The notes below the pieces were generated by a model, which ran no database searches, was not told where the DNA came from, and worked only from the letters and a program-made list of their open reading frames with translations. A program made the position numbers and the translations under genes. This document shows, piece by piece, positions 33,198 through 42,786 of a stretch of DNA of 51,172 bases. Each line of letters opens with the position of its first letter. Positions within the stretch are counted from its first letter, which is position 1. The DNA comes from Verrucomicrobiia bacterium (GTDB lineage: Bacteria > Verrucomicrobiota > Verrucomicrobiia > Limisphaerales > UBA8199), in the NCBI GenBank assembly GCA_035946615.1, contig DASYZB010000086.1, forward strand, positions 1-51,172, given 5' to 3'.

Positions 33198-34405
33198 GAC
33201 AGAACCGTGTTGGGCGAGATGCGCATCGCCTTCCAAATTCCCAGCAAGCTGGCGAGCACGGAAATTCCCGCCACGGCCATCGCCAGGAACCAGAAATCCC
33301 GCGGGGTGATGACAACCAGCCGCGGAAACAAGGGAAACAGCCAGTGGCCCAGCAACACCGCCAGCCCGTAACCCAGGGCGCCGAGCAACAACGCCTGCTG
33401 CAAGATCAGGCCGATGATGACGCCGCGGCGCGCGCCCATGAGTTTGAGCATCGCGATGTCATGCGTCTTGTCGAGAGTAAGGGTGTAGAGGATCAGAGTC
33501 ATGATGATGGTGGAAACGACCACGAGGATGGCGCGGAACAATCCCAACTGCCGGCGCGAGCGGTCCACGAACCCGCGCACCAGCAGGTCGTCCTCTTGCG
33601 CCTGCGTATAGACCGTCAGGTCCGGCCAGCCGTTGATGGTGTGGATGACCGCCTGCTGGTCCGCGCCCGGGGCCAGCTTGACCAGGATGGCGCTGACCGT
33701 CGGGGGCAGAATGGCGGGCAAGTTCGCCGCAGGGCCCGAGGCGCGCGCCGCCAGAGCCGGTTGTTGCTGTCCGAGGTCTTGCGCCGCCAATTGAGCCGCG
33801 CGGCTGTTGCGCTGTAAACGAATGGCTTCACCCGGTTGGTCAAACTGAATCGCCTGCGCATCTGGCAACGAGAAAAAGGCCATGCCATCGCCCGAAGCCG
33901 AGGTCATTCCCTTGGTCAGGCCAACGACCGTGTAGAAATCCTTGCCCAGCTTGATGCGCTCGCCGAGTTGCAGGCCGAGGCTGCGGTCGGCGACCATCTC
34001 GTAATGCGCCTGCCCCAGCGGCCGCCCGGCCGCGAGCGGCAACCACGCGCCGGGATCGTAAGGCCAGACCAAACCCTGAATGGCCAGCCGCAATGGGCGT
34101 CCCGCGAGTTCGCGCTGAATGGTCCAATAGACGAAACGCCGCGTCGTGGCCACACCCGGCACTGCCAGTGCGCGGTTCTCGACATTGGCCGGGACGGAAG
34201 AAAGCTCCGCAAACGGGCCGCGCGTGTTGCGTTGTACGACCCACAAGTCGGTGTTCACGCGGTCCACCAGCAGGGTCGCCTCATACACCAGTCCCCGATA
34301 AATGCCGCCCATGCCGAGCACGATCATCAGCAGCAGCCCGATGCCGCAGGCGGTCAGGCTAAAGCGGGCGAGGTTGTGGCGGATGTCTTGCGCGGCGAGA
34401 TTCAT
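33194..34405 (-). CDS. FtsX/DevC-like ABC permease
   Basis: 403 residues, starting at an ATG (34405) that overlaps the adaptor stop by 4 bp. One N-terminal membrane helix (FSLTACGIGLLLMIVLGMGGIY) is followed by a large periplasmic domain and three C-terminal helices (LFRAILVVVSTIIMTLILYTL, VIIGLILQQALLLGALGYGLAVLL and FLAMAVAGISVLASLLGIW). This is the four-helix MacB/FtsX topology, and WVVQRNTRGPFAELSSVP resembles DevC proteins. With the ATPase and the adaptor it makes a mechanotransmission-type exporter. The substrate is unknown; an ArsR-type regulator upstream hints at a metal-related signal. Confidence 0.85.
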   Translation of the reverse strand: MNLAAQDIRHNLARFSLTACGIGLLLMIVLGMGGIYRGLVYEATLLVDRVNTDLWVVQRNTRGPFAELSSVPANVENRALAVPGVATTRRFVYWTIQRELAGRPLRLAIQGLVWPYDPGAWLPLAAGRPLGQAHYEMVADRSLGLQLGERIKLGKDFYTVVGLTKGMTSASGDGMAFFSLPDAQAIQFDQPGEAIRLQRNSRAAQLAAQDLGQQQPALAARASGPAANLPAILPPTVSAILVKLAPGADQQAVIHTINGWPDLTVYTQAQEDDLLVRGFVDRSRRQLGLFRAILVVVSTIIMTLILYTLTLDKTHDIAMLKLMGARRGVIIGLILQQALLLGALGYGLAVLLGHWLFPLFPRLVVITPRDFWFLAMAVAGISVLASLLGIWKAMRISPNTVLS

Positions 34406-35610
34406 GGCGACGCATCTTTGTTCGCCGGCTGGACGCCGGGCAGGACGCGCACGCCTCGTCCGTCGAGTGCCAACGAGTTTTCCCCCATGACTGTTGCGAC
34501 GACCTGTTCACCGGCCGAGAGTCCGGCAACCACTTCCACGGCTTCGAGTCCGCGCAAGCCGAGTTGCACGTCCCTCCAGCGCGCCCGGCCATGGTCGTTT
34601 ACAAACACACCGGGCCGGCCTTCGCGCCACAACAGGAATTTCGCGGGCAACGCGAGGACGCTCGCGGCCCGACCGGTTTGGATGTAAACCTCCGCGCGCT
34701 GCCCCAAGGCCCAGTTGCGCGGCAATACCGTCACGTCCACGTCCACGTCAAATTCGCGCGTCTCGGTGTCCACCTCGCGCCCCAGCCGGGCGACCTTGCC
34801 GGGGAAACTCTTTTCCGGCTCGGACCGGAAGACGATGCGCGCCGGCTGGCCGGGCGCCAGGGCCGCCATGGCCGTCTCGTCCACCCAGGCCGAGACCCAA
34901 ATCTCGTTGGTGGAAATCAATTGCAGGATGGAACTGCCCGGCAGCGCGATGCTGCCGGGGTCGAGCTCGCGCCGGACAATTAATCCGTTGTAGGGGCTGA
35001 GAATCGGCGTGAACGCCAGCAACGCCATTTGATAGGACCGAGTCTTGTCCGCAGAGGTCGCCTGGCGCTCGGCCTCGGTGGTGGCCGCTTGCGCGCGCTT
35101 CACATCGGCCTCTGCGTTTTGCAGCGTTGCTTCTGCCGTGTCAAAATCCTGCTGCGAGGTGCTCTTGGTGGGCAGCAATTCGGATTCACGCTCGTAATTG
35201 AGCCGCGCCAGTTTTTCCGACGCGACGGCCCGGGCCTCATCCGCCTTGACCCGTTCCAGGGTGGCGCGCGCCGCCGCCAGTCCCGCTTCGGCTACCTCGA
35301 CTTGTCGTTTGAGTTCGCTGTCGTCCAACCGCGCCAGCAGTTGGCCAGCCGCGACGCAGTCGTTTTGGTCCACCAGCACCTCGGCCAGTGGTTCCTGGAT
35401 GTGCGAACTGATGGTGGTCTTGACCCGCGCCCCCAGCGCGCCCGTGCCCATCACCTCGGCGACCAGAGGGCCGGTCGTGATCTGATGCGCCACTACTGGA
35501 ACGGGGGCGAACTTCAGGCGGTAAGCGCCAAAGCCAACGACGGCCGCCAGCGCCAGCCACTTCAGGTTGGCGCGGGCCAAGCCCCTCAGGCGTATGGATT
35601 CTATCTTCAT
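34402..35610 (-). CDS. DevB/HlyD-like membrane fusion protein
   Basis: 402 residues from the ATG at 35610, with one N-terminal membrane helix (LKWLALAAVVGFGAYRL). The adaptor core is visible: GTGALGARVKTTISSHIQEPL (in pieces), the lipoyl-like LLARLDDSELKRQVEVAEAGL, a coiled-coil hairpin rich in Ala/Glu, then PYNGLIVRRELDPGSIALPGSS and the barrel domain with VSAWVDETAMAALAPGQPA. It bridges the inner-membrane permease and the outer-membrane channel. It is the first of four overlapping genes and lies 114 bp after the ArsR-type gene on the same strand. Confidence 0.88.
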   Translation of the reverse strand: MKIESIRLRGLARANLKWLALAAVVGFGAYRLKFAPVPVVAHQITTGPLVAEVMGTGALGARVKTTISSHIQEPLAEVLVDQNDCVAAGQLLARLDDSELKRQVEVAEAGLAAARATLERVKADEARAVASEKLARLNYERESELLPTKSTSQQDFDTAEATLQNAEADVKRAQAATTEAERQATSADKTRSYQMALLAFTPILSPYNGLIVRRELDPGSIALPGSSILQLISTNEIWVSAWVDETAMAALAPGQPARIVFRSEPEKSFPGKVARLGREVDTETREFDVDVDVTVLPRNWALGQRAEVYIQTGRAASVLALPAKFLLWREGRPGVFVNDHGRARWRDVQLGLRGLEAVEVVAGLSAGEQVVATVMGENSLALDGRGVRVLPGVQPANKDASP

Positions 35611-35724
35611 AACGAAATCGATCGGGCCGCCACCCTAAACCCGGAGTGCCGGCCGTCTGCGCCCAGCGAGTCAAGGATTTTCACAGTGATGATCTGGTTT
35701 TGACTCATGGCAAAGCTTCTTTCG

Positions 35725-36027
35725 TCAGCAACCGGCGCGGCCGGCTTGCACCGCCTCGATGCACTTGAAAAAGTTCAGCGCGCACGGCGCGCGCAGCCGG
35801 TAGAAAACCTGCAAGCCGCGCTTCTCGTCCTCCAAGAGGCCGGCGTTCTTGAGCTGGCTCAAATGCCGCGACACCGTCGGCATCTCGACGCCGATCATGT
35901 CGGTGAGTTCGCACACGCAGCGTTCGCCCCGCGACAATTCGTCCACGATGAACAGGCGGGTGGGATGCGCGAGGGCCTTGAGGATGCGGGCCTGCGCCTT
36001 GTATTTGGCATGAGCGGCGGCAGTCAT
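35725..36027 (-). CDS. ArsR-family metal-responsive repressor
   Basis: About 100 residues from the ATG at 36027 (a GTG at 36033 is also in frame). The winged helix-turn-helix is complete: ILKALAHPTRLFIVDEL, the metal-type motif GERCVCELTDMIG with a Cys-x-Cys at about 37 and 39, the recognition helix VEMPTVSRHLSQLKNAGLL and the wing DEKRGLQVFYRL. The CVCEL box is the alpha-3 metal site of ArsR/CadC-like sensors, and extra Cys residues lie in the C-terminal helix (APCALNFFKC) and at the last residue. It probably represses itself and the DevBCA-like exporter genes downstream. A palindromic site lies just upstream of its start. Confidence 0.88.
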   Translation of the reverse strand: MTAAAHAKYKAQARILKALAHPTRLFIVDELSRGERCVCELTDMIGVEMPTVSRHLSQLKNAGLLEDEKRGLQVFYRLRAPCALNFFKCIEAVQAGRAGC

Positions 36028-36041
36028 AGTCACCGCTTAAA

Positions 36042-36063
36042 TAATTAGCCAAATAGCGAATTA
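36042..36063 (-). promoter_or_regulatory. Probable ArsR operator
   Basis: On the minus strand TAATTCGC and GCTAATTA are separated by TATTTG: an inverted repeat of 8 bp arms (7 of 8 pairing) with a 6-bp spacer, ending about 15 bp before the arsR start codon. Its size and position fit an ArsR-family operator. A lone half-site AATTAGCC recurs near 36117. Confidence 0.55.
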
Positions 36064-36315
36064 GGCTCGCCTGGTTTTGGCTTTTTCCAATCAAAAATTG
36101 CCATCGGCTTTTCGTCAATTAGCCTGGTTGCGATGCCCGCGTTGCGGGTGGGCATGGCAGCCATTCGGCACAGGAACCACAGAACTAGCCTGGATTTCCA
36201 CGGAACAGAATTGACCTAACATTCCGGCAGATTCGGGCATGGCGTTTACGCTGCCAGGCGCGCGCCGCTTGAGTTTTCTCTTAATTAATGGGTCGTCAAA
36301 ACCAACGCTTGTCCC
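36064..36315. other. Intergenic stretch upstream of arsR
   Basis: About 250 bp between the ArsR operator and the stop of the TolC-like gene, both on the minus strand. Apart from the AATTAGCC half-site near 36117 I see no gene, no clear terminator and no copy of the ECF motif. Confidence 0.4.
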
Positions 36316-37695
36316 CTATTGCTGTTTAGACTCTTGCATTTCAGGCAGAGAGCCAGTTGCCCTCGTTAATGAGTATTGCGCATTGGCGTTCTCAGCCACA
36401 GCAGTCACATAGTCCGAACGCGCCTGGGTGAGGGCCTGTTGGGCCTGGATATCCTCGAGAACGATGCCGACGCCGTATTGTTTGCGCTGGCGGGTCAGAC
36501 GAAGCGTTTCGTCTGCGGTGTTCAGGTTGTGCTCTGAAAGCTCAATCTGGGCCGCCGTGGAGTTCACGCGGACCAGGCCGGCAACAACCTGGGCAATAAT
36601 CGTATCCTTAAGCTTGGAATCTGCGAAGCGAGCAGCAGCCAGCCGGGCCTTGCTGGCATTGATTCGTCCGGAATCAAACAAACCGCCTGGGCCTATCCGC
36701 CAATTCAATCCCACCATGTAATCTCCTTCAGCGAGCAAATTATTGGGACCGCCGTCCGGGCCGCCTCCCATCCCGCCCCCAAATACCTGGGCGCCGATTG
36801 AAGGAATCAGGGGCCCGTAAAGCGCACCGTTCTTCGTGGGGCGCGTGGCCGCCAAGAAGGCCTGGCTTTGCTTCAGTTCGGGCCGGAATGCCATGGCCTG
36901 CGCAACCAGCGCATTCATCGAGGCATTGGTAGGAAACAGCCTTAGTGGCGACACCCCGGGGTCCAGCGGCGTCAATTCCACGCGCGAATCCAGGTGCAGC
37001 ACTTGGGCCAGATTTACCGCCGCTACCCGTTGCTGTTCGAGCGCCTGCTGCAGCACAATCCTGTATTGTTCGGTCTGCGTTTGGACTCGCAGTTGGTCGC
37101 CTTTGAAAGCAATCCCCGCGGTGACGACCCGTTGCAGTTCCTGCTGATAATCCTGGGAGATTTGAATGGCTTGCCGGGCGACTTCGGCGAGCGCTTTGGC
37201 TTTGACTAGGTCTAAATACCCCCGAGCAGCAGACAAGATGGCGTCCTGGCGCTGGGTTTCCAAAGCTTGATCGGAGGCTTTGACCAATTGCTTGGCGGCG
37301 AGGAAATTATAAATAGCGTCACCCAGGGCGATTTGTGCGGTCAGTGTGGCGCCCGGTGAATACGATTGGAAGTGGGTATCAGAGATGATCCCGGAGGGGA
37401 CAGCCTGGGCTGCGCCATCGCGGCGGTGGGAGCCAATCCCAGGCGCCACCCACGGGAAAAACTGCTCGACAGCGCTTTGGCGATTGGCTTGGGCTTCATT
37501 CAGGGCTTCGCGTGCGATTTGAATATCGAGGTTTCGCGCGCCCGCCAAACGCAATGTCGCCGGCAGATCGATGGGATAAACCATGTTTGTTCCGGTCTCA
37601 GACTTGGGAATCGCCAGCCCGGCCGCGGTGCTGTCAGCCGCCTGACCCGAAATGGCAAGCGTGGCGGCGAAGATAGCGGCAATCGTACCTCTCAC
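36316..37695 (-). CDS. TolC-family outer-membrane efflux protein
   Basis: 459 residues from a GTG at 37695 that overlaps the stop of the adaptor gene (GTGA). A signal peptide (AAIFAATLAISGQAA) is followed by two TolC-type halves: DLPATLRLAGARNLDIQIAREALNEAQANRQS and, later, AMAFRPELKQSQAFLAA plus QIELSEHNLNTADETLRL. A Gly/Pro-rich insertion (FGGGMGGGPDGGPN) lies in the middle. There is no lipobox, unlike the other two channels in this window. It is the last gene of the second RND operon and serves as its outer-membrane duct. Confidence 0.87.
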   Translation of the reverse strand: MRGTIAAIFAATLAISGQAADSTAAGLAIPKSETGTNMVYPIDLPATLRLAGARNLDIQIAREALNEAQANRQSAVEQFFPWVAPGIGSHRRDGAAQAVPSGIISDTHFQSYSPGATLTAQIALGDAIYNFLAAKQLVKASDQALETQRQDAILSAARGYLDLVKAKALAEVARQAIQISQDYQQELQRVVTAGIAFKGDQLRVQTQTEQYRIVLQQALEQQRVAAVNLAQVLHLDSRVELTPLDPGVSPLRLFPTNASMNALVAQAMAFRPELKQSQAFLAATRPTKNGALYGPLIPSIGAQVFGGGMGGGPDGGPNNLLAEGDYMVGLNWRIGPGGLFDSGRINASKARLAAARFADSKLKDTIIAQVVAGLVRVNSTAAQIELSEHNLNTADETLRLTRQRKQYGVGIVLEDIQAQQALTQARSDYVTAVAENANAQYSLTRATGSLPEMQESKQQ

Positions 37696-38828
37696 CTGGC
37701 CTCCACAGGGTTGACGGGCTGGCCATCGTTGAGCGTTTGCTTGCCTACGAGGATGACCGCTTGGTCAGGGTTGAGACCATTGGCTATCTCAACATTGACG
37801 CCATCGTTAAAGCCCGTTTTGACAGAGAGCTTTTTAATTTTCCCTTCTGCAATGGTGAAAACGGATGTCCCTGCTTTCTTTACCAGCAGGGCTTGGACGG
37901 GTAAAAGCAACACATTCTGCTTGCGTTCGAGTTCCAACTGCACGGTGGCATAGGCCCCGGGCCGGAGTTCACCGTCTGGATTAGGTATCTCGATTTCGGT
38001 GAGCATGGTTTTGGTGGCGGGGTCCAGCGCGTGGGCGAAACGGGTTACGAACCCTGGAAAAACGCGGTCGGGCAACTCTTCCACAGAAACTTTTGCAGGC
38101 GCGGCGTTCTTAATGAAAGGGACCTCCGGCTCCGGCACGAAGGCCTGGACGCGCACGCGACTGTAATCCATCAACGTCAAGACTGCGGCCCCTTGCGGAG
38201 TGCTGCCGGTGGTCGCGGCGGGGATAAACGCGCCGGGGTCCACGAAGCGCGCCGTGACCATGCCGGAGAACGGCGCCACCAGCCGGGCATACTGCAAGAG
38301 CGTCTGTGTCCGTTGTAACTTCGCTTGCGCGACCTCCCACTGCCCTCGCAGGGCATCCACCGTCTGAGGAACGACCAGGTCGGGAGCTTTTTGGCGAGCT
38401 TCAGCCATGCGTTGGTAAGTGGTGCGCGCCACCTCTGATTCCGCTGTGTACTGGGCTTCATCAGCGAACAGTTCGGGCACTTCAATCTCGCCGAGCAGCT
38501 GGCCTGCTGTGACAGCGTCGCCTTTGTCCACGAAAAGGGTCTTCAAGTAGCCGGAAACTTTGGCGTAAAGGGTGGCCTCCTGAAGCGCCAGGATACGAAA
38601 CGTTGGCAGGGTGAGGGTGCGGGCAATCTCGCCCCGATGAGGAAGGACGGTTTGCACGGTGATGGGAGGAGGGGCTTTCGGCCCTTCAGTTTGGGTCTGG
38701 CCGCAACCGCATAGCATGACCAGGCCGAGCAAGGCCAATGTCCTTAAGAATGCCCCGCCAGTCCTATTCCTCAAGATTCCCTGGTTCTGGCAATGCCAGG
38801 TTGGGATTTCGGATTTCATCTTACGCAT
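37692..38828 (-). CDS. RND-type membrane fusion lipoprotein
   Basis: 378 residues from the ATG at 38828 (an ATG at 38819 is also possible). A lipobox-like signal (LALLGLVMLCGC) is followed by the adaptor core: TLPTFRILALQEATLYAKVSG, the lipoyl half-motif LFVDKGDAVTAGQLLGEIEVPEL, a helical hairpin, and YARLVAPFSGMVTARFVDPGAFI. The C-terminal barrel and membrane-proximal domains end in QAVILVGKQTLNDGQPV. There is no heavy-metal-binding domain, unlike the CusB-type protein of the first pump. It lies 26 bp after the permease gene and overlaps the TolC-like gene. Confidence 0.9.
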   Translation of the reverse strand: MRKMKSEIPTWHCQNQGILRNRTGGAFLRTLALLGLVMLCGCGQTQTEGPKAPPPITVQTVLPHRGEIARTLTLPTFRILALQEATLYAKVSGYLKTLFVDKGDAVTAGQLLGEIEVPELFADEAQYTAESEVARTTYQRMAEARQKAPDLVVPQTVDALRGQWEVAQAKLQRTQTLLQYARLVAPFSGMVTARFVDPGAFIPAATTGSTPQGAAVLTLMDYSRVRVQAFVPEPEVPFIKNAAPAKVSVEELPDRVFPGFVTRFAHALDPATKTMLTEIEIPNPDGELRPGAYATVQLELERKQNVLLLPVQALLVKKAGTSVFTIAEGKIKKLSVKTGFNDGVNVEIANGLNPDQAVILVGKQTLNDGQPVNPVEAR

Positions 38829-38854
38829 GGTTGACTAATTCGCGCATAACGTTC

Positions 38855-41800
38855 TTACACCGGCTCTGCGGCTGAGCTTTGCGGATCAATGGGGTCCAGC
38901 GAGACAGAGCGCCGGTGGGCGCGAGCCTGGACCAGCGCAAATATGGCAGGCAGCACCAGCAGGGTCGCCACCGTCGCGACCGCCAGCCCCCCAACTACAG
39001 CCCGGCCAAGCGGAGCGGTTTGCTGGCCACCCTCGCCTAAACCCAGGGCCATCGGCATCATGCCGGCTATCATCGCCGTGCTGGTCATGAGAATCGGCCT
39101 CAGACGACTGCGCGCCCCTTCGATTGCCGCCTCAGGCGCGCTGGCCCCTCCCAGCCGGCTGCGCTCGGCAAAAGTCACCAACAAGATGGCATTGGCCACA
39201 GCCACGCCGACCGCCATGATTGCCCCCATGAAGGATTGGATGTTCAGTGTCGTGCCCGTTACCCACAACATGAGGAGGACGCCAGCAATGACGGCCGGCG
39301 CGGTGGAAACCACCAGGAACGATAACTTGAGGGACTGGAAATTGGCCGCCAGCAGCAGAAAAATGACCACCACCGCCATGAGTAACCCGGTTCGCAACCC
39401 GTCGAGCATTTGTGCCAGCGGGACAACCTGGCCGCGCACCGTCACGGTTATACCCGGTGGTTGCTGCCCCAGTTTCCGGAGCGCCTCTTTGACCTCCTTG
39501 GCCACGCTGCCCAGGTCAGCACCCGCAATGTTGGCGGTCACCGTCACCATCCGCTGCATGTTGTATCGCTCATATTGACCGACCGCAGTGCTCTGCGTGA
39601 CGTTGGCGACATTGCGGAGTAACAGTCCATGGCCACCGTGGTCCATCACCGGCACATTTTTGATCTGTTCGACCGAGTCCATTCGAGTCTGGGGAACCTG
39701 CACTTGTACCTGGTAGGTGACGCCGCTGTTGGGGTCGGCCCAGTAGTTGGGAACCACAAACCGGCTGGACGAAGTGGCCGTCACAAGCGCGCGCGATACA
39801 TCGGCCATTTTGACTCCCATCACGCCGGCTTTTTCGCGATCCACGGTCACATCCACGGTGGGATAATCCAGGGCCTGGCCGAATTGGATGTCGCGCAGGG
39901 ATGGGATTTCCTCGAGGGCCGCTTTCACCTGCTCGCCAAATGCGCGGTCAGCGGCCAGGTTTTGGCCGCTGATGGCTATCTCAATGGGCGTGGGTGAACC
40001 CAGGCTCATCACGCGGCTGACGATATCGCTGGGTTCGAACGAGAAGCTGACACCGGACATCTTTTGGGCAAAAATCTTCCGCAGCCGTTCCTTCGACTCT
40101 TCGACGTGAATTGGGGCGCCGGGCTTTAGTTGCACTTGGAGCACGCCTTCCTCAGGACCGCCGTTCCAGAGGTAAATGAAATTGATCGGGTAAGGCGACC
40201 CATGCACTCCCAGGAAACCCAGGGAAATCTCGATATTTTGAGAACCGACCTCCTGTTTGATGAGGTCCAGGGTTTGCAGCGCAATTGCCTCGGTCCAATC
40301 AAGCTGCGTGCCGGTTGGAGCCCGCAAACGCAGTTGAATCTGCCCGGCTTCCACCTTTGGGAATATCTCGGCGCCCAAACGCCGCCCGAGAAACACGATG
40401 ACCGCAGCCGCTAACACCAGGTAAAGGCCGGCCACCGCCCAACGCGCGTGAACCAACTTCTGCCCCAGGGCGGCATAGCGTTGTTGGAATCGAGTGAAGC
40501 GGCTCTCGGCTGCGGTATGGCCCGCAGCGGCGTTTTCGTGACTGCGTAGAAGCCAAACCGAGAGGATAGGCACCAGGGTGCTCGACAACAAATACGAGGT
40601 CATCATGGCAAAGCCGACCGCCAATGACAGCGGCAAGAACATCGCTTTGGCAGCCCCTGACATGAAGAGCGTCGGGCTAAATATTGCCAGGATGCAGAGC
40701 ATGGCCAGCAATCGAGGCACTGTTGTCTCGGTTGTCGCCTCTAGTGCTGCGCATCCAATGGAACGGCCTCGCATCAGATGAGTGTGGATGTTTTCGATGC
40801 TAACGGTCGCCTCGTCCACCAGGATGCCCACGGCCAATGCCAGCCCTCCCAAGGTCATAATGTTGATAGTCTGTTTCGTCAGCCACAGCGCCAGTACGGA
40901 ACCCATCAAGGAAAGGGGAATGTTGATGACCACGATCAAGGCGCTTCGCCAGTCCCGCAGGAACAACAATACCATGAGCCCTGTCAGCACCGCGCCCATG
41001 GCGCCCTCGAGCACCAGGCCCCCAATGGCGTGCGTGACGTAAAGGGATTGATCAAACTGATAGCTGACCTTCACGTCAGCCGGCAACACGCTCTGGAACT
41101 TCGACAGGTTCGCCTTGACCAGGTTGACAACCGACAGGGTCGAAGCCGTCGAACGCTTGATAACCGGGATATAGACCGTCCGGCGTCCATTGACCAGCGC
41201 GTAACTGGTGACAATGTCCGAGCCGTCAATGACCTGGCCGACATCGCGCAGAAAAACGGTGGGGAACGTCCCGGTCCGAATCGGCACGCCTTCCAGGTCC
41301 TTGATATTGAGCGCTACAGAATTGAGGGGCACCATTGGATATTTGCCTTTAATGGGGACGTTCCCAGAAGGACTGATGAGGTTGGCGGAGGTGACGGCGG
41401 CCACGACTTCATCAGGAGACATATTAAAAGCGCGGAGGCGCTCAGGTCTGAGGTTAATGACGATGCTCCGGGCGCTGCCGCCAAAGGGTGGCGGCGCCGA
41501 AACGCCCGGCAAGGTCGCAAACAGGGGTCTTACCCGATTCAAGGCCAGGTCCTGCATCTCGCCTACCGTGCGGCTGGTGCTCGAAAAAACCAGGTCTCCC
41601 ACCGGGACACTCCCGGCGTCGAAGCGCATCACAAAGGGTGGCACGGTCCCGGGCGGCATGAACGCCCGCGCGCGGTTCACATAGGCGAGCGTCTCCGACA
41701 TCGCCTGCGACATATCGGTGGCCGGGTGGAATTGCAGTTTCAGAAGCGCGGCGCCCTGGATGGACTTGGATTCGACGTGCTCGATGCCGGTGATGTAGAG

Positions 41801-42013
41801 GAAGTGGTACTCGTAATAATAACTGAGATAACCTTCCATTTGCGCCGGGTCCATGCCGCCGTAAGGCTGAGCGACGTAGATTGTGGGAATGCCCAGCGTG
41901 GGAAAGATGTCCCGAGGCATTTGCTCCACCGCCAGCACCGCGGCCAGCACGAGGCCAATCATGAGCACCACGATCGTCAGCGGGCGGCGCAACGCGATGT
42001 GGACTAGGCTCAT
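38855..42013 (-). CDS. RND efflux permease, second system
   Basis: 1052 residues from the ATG at 42013. It begins [20 protein letters not shown] and has all the RND landmarks: [19 protein letters not shown], two large periplasmic loops, TM4 with [24 protein letters not shown] and the TM10-12 block [22 protein letters not shown]. The TM4 pattern and porter domains differ from the CusA type, and the protein is nearer to hydrophobic/amphiphilic or uncharacterised RND pumps. It is preceded by a cupredoxin lipoprotein gene 3 bp upstream, which hints at a copper-linked task, but the substrate is not evident from the sequence. Confidence 0.9.
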   Translation of the reverse strand: MSLVHIALRRPLTIVVLMIGLVLAAVLAVEQMPRDIFPTLGIPTIYVAQPYGGMDPAQMEGYLSYYYEYHFLYITGIEHVESKSIQGAALLKLQFHPATDMSQAMSETLAYVNRARAFMPPGTVPPFVMRFDAGSVPVGDLVFSSTSRTVGEMQDLALNRVRPLFATLPGVSAPPPFGGSARSIVINLRPERLRAFNMSPDEVVAAVTSANLISPSGNVPIKGKYPMVPLNSVALNIKDLEGVPIRTGTFPTVFLRDVGQVIDGSDIVTSYALVNGRRTVYIPVIKRSTASTLSVVNLVKANLSKFQSVLPADVKVSYQFDQSLYVTHAIGGLVLEGAMGAVLTGLMVLLFLRDWRSALIVVINIPLSLMGSVLALWLTKQTINIMTLGGLALAVGILVDEATVSIENIHTHLMRGRSIGCAALEATTETTVPRLLAMLCILAIFSPTLFMSGAAKAMFLPLSLAVGFAMMTSYLLSSTLVPILSVWLLRSHENAAAGHTAAESRFTRFQQRYAALGQKLVHARWAVAGLYLVLAAAVIVFLGRRLGAEIFPKVEAGQIQLRLRAPTGTQLDWTEAIALQTLDLIKQEVGSQNIEISLGFLGVHGSPYPINFIYLWNGGPEEGVLQVQLKPGAPIHVEESKERLRKIFAQKMSGVSFSFEPSDIVSRVMSLGSPTPIEIAISGQNLAADRAFGEQVKAALEEIPSLRDIQFGQALDYPTVDVTVDREKAGVMGVKMADVSRALVTATSSSRFVVPNYWADPNSGVTYQVQVQVPQTRMDSVEQIKNVPVMDHGGHGLLLRNVANVTQSTAVGQYERYNMQRMVTVTANIAGADLGSVAKEVKEALRKLGQQPPGITVTVRGQVVPLAQMLDGLRTGLLMAVVVIFLLLAANFQSLKLSFLVVSTAPAVIAGVLLMLWVTGTTLNIQSFMGAIMAVGVAVANAILLVTFAERSRLGGASAPEAAIEGARSRLRPILMTSTAMIAGMMPMALGLGEGGQQTAPLGRAVVGGLAVATVATLLVLPAIFALVQARAHRRSVSLDPIDPQSSAAEPV

Positions 42014-42016
42014 TGG

Positions 42017-42538
42017 CTAAGGAGCTTTTGGCGGCAGCACCAGAATCTGGCCCGCCATCGAGGCGGGGTGCATGGCGCAAACAAAGGTGAACAGCCCTTC
42101 TTCATGGAAGCTGAATATATAGGCAGTTTCTTTCAACGGTGGCAGCCGGGCACTCATCAGAACCCGCGAATGCGGATCAATGAGCATAAAATCGTGATTG
42201 TCATCGGGCTGCAGATTCCACAAACGGATGCGCGTGGGTTCCTCACGACGGACGGCAAAGAAATTCGGTGAGAAACAATATACCTCGCCAAATCTCTCGA
42301 TGGTCTCTTTGAGACCGGTCTCGTTGACCGCTACGCGGTGGGTTTGCACCAGGATATTGGCGCCGCTAACGCCGTTGGTCGTGACGCTTACGACCCGTGA
42401 GGCCTCGGCGTTGGGCAGATAGAATAACTTCGGGTCCGGCTTCTCCGGCGAACGCTCCTTGCTCTCCATCTTGGAAGTGGCGCACCCGCTCAGGACAACA
42501 ATCCCGAGGAGGGTTGGGATGATAAGGTCGAATTTCAT
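42017..42538 (-). CDS. Cupredoxin-like lipoprotein heading an RND operon
   Basis: 173 residues from the ATG at 42538; this start gives a lipoprotein signal (LIIPTLLGIVVLSGC). The C-terminal domain is a cupredoxin: a first His in DDNHDFMLID and the ligand loop TFVCAMHPASMAGQILVLP, giving Cys, His (Cys+3) and Met (Cys+7). These are the four ligands of a type 1 copper site. The N-terminal third has no known motif. The stop lies 3 bp before the RND permease ATG, so the two are cotranscribed. A copper-delivery or copper-sensing role for the pump is inferred; simple electron transfer is an alternative. Confidence 0.78.
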   Translation of the reverse strand: MKFDLIIPTLLGIVVLSGCATSKMESKERSPEKPDPKLFYLPNAEASRVVSVTTNGVSGANILVQTHRVAVNETGLKETIERFGEVYCFSPNFFAVRREEPTRIRLWNLQPDDNHDFMLIDPHSRVLMSARLPPLKETAYIFSFHEEGLFTFVCAMHPASMAGQILVLPPKAP

Positions 42539-42786
42539 CGAGTGGAGCTGGTTTGATTTCCCTTTCAATCGCGCAGAGGAGTCGCAACATGCGCTACAAC
42601 CGTACGCCGCCGAGAATTCTCGAATCGTTTTACAAGGTTCATCACAAGGAGCTTATTGCTAAACCCTTATTACACGGAAAGTAACCGGAACATGACCGCT
42701 GGATTACATTTCGGTCATCTGTGAGGAGCGCGCGATCGTCCACAATCGAAAATCCAAAACCCAAATTCAAGAATCCATTCCGGGCT
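42539..42786. other. Intergenic stretch between the dead kinase and the cupredoxin gene
   Basis: About 250 bp, expected to hold the promoter of the second RND operon. A perfect 12-bp palindrome CGAGAATTCTCG lies at 42611-42622, about 75 bp before the cupredoxin ATG; it could be an operator, for instance of the neighbouring dead two-component system. No gene is seen. Confidence 0.4.

Noticed and set aside
40778-42007. 409-codon open frame opposite the second RND permease
   Set aside because: Antisense shadow of a conserved gene; low-complexity composition and no start signal.
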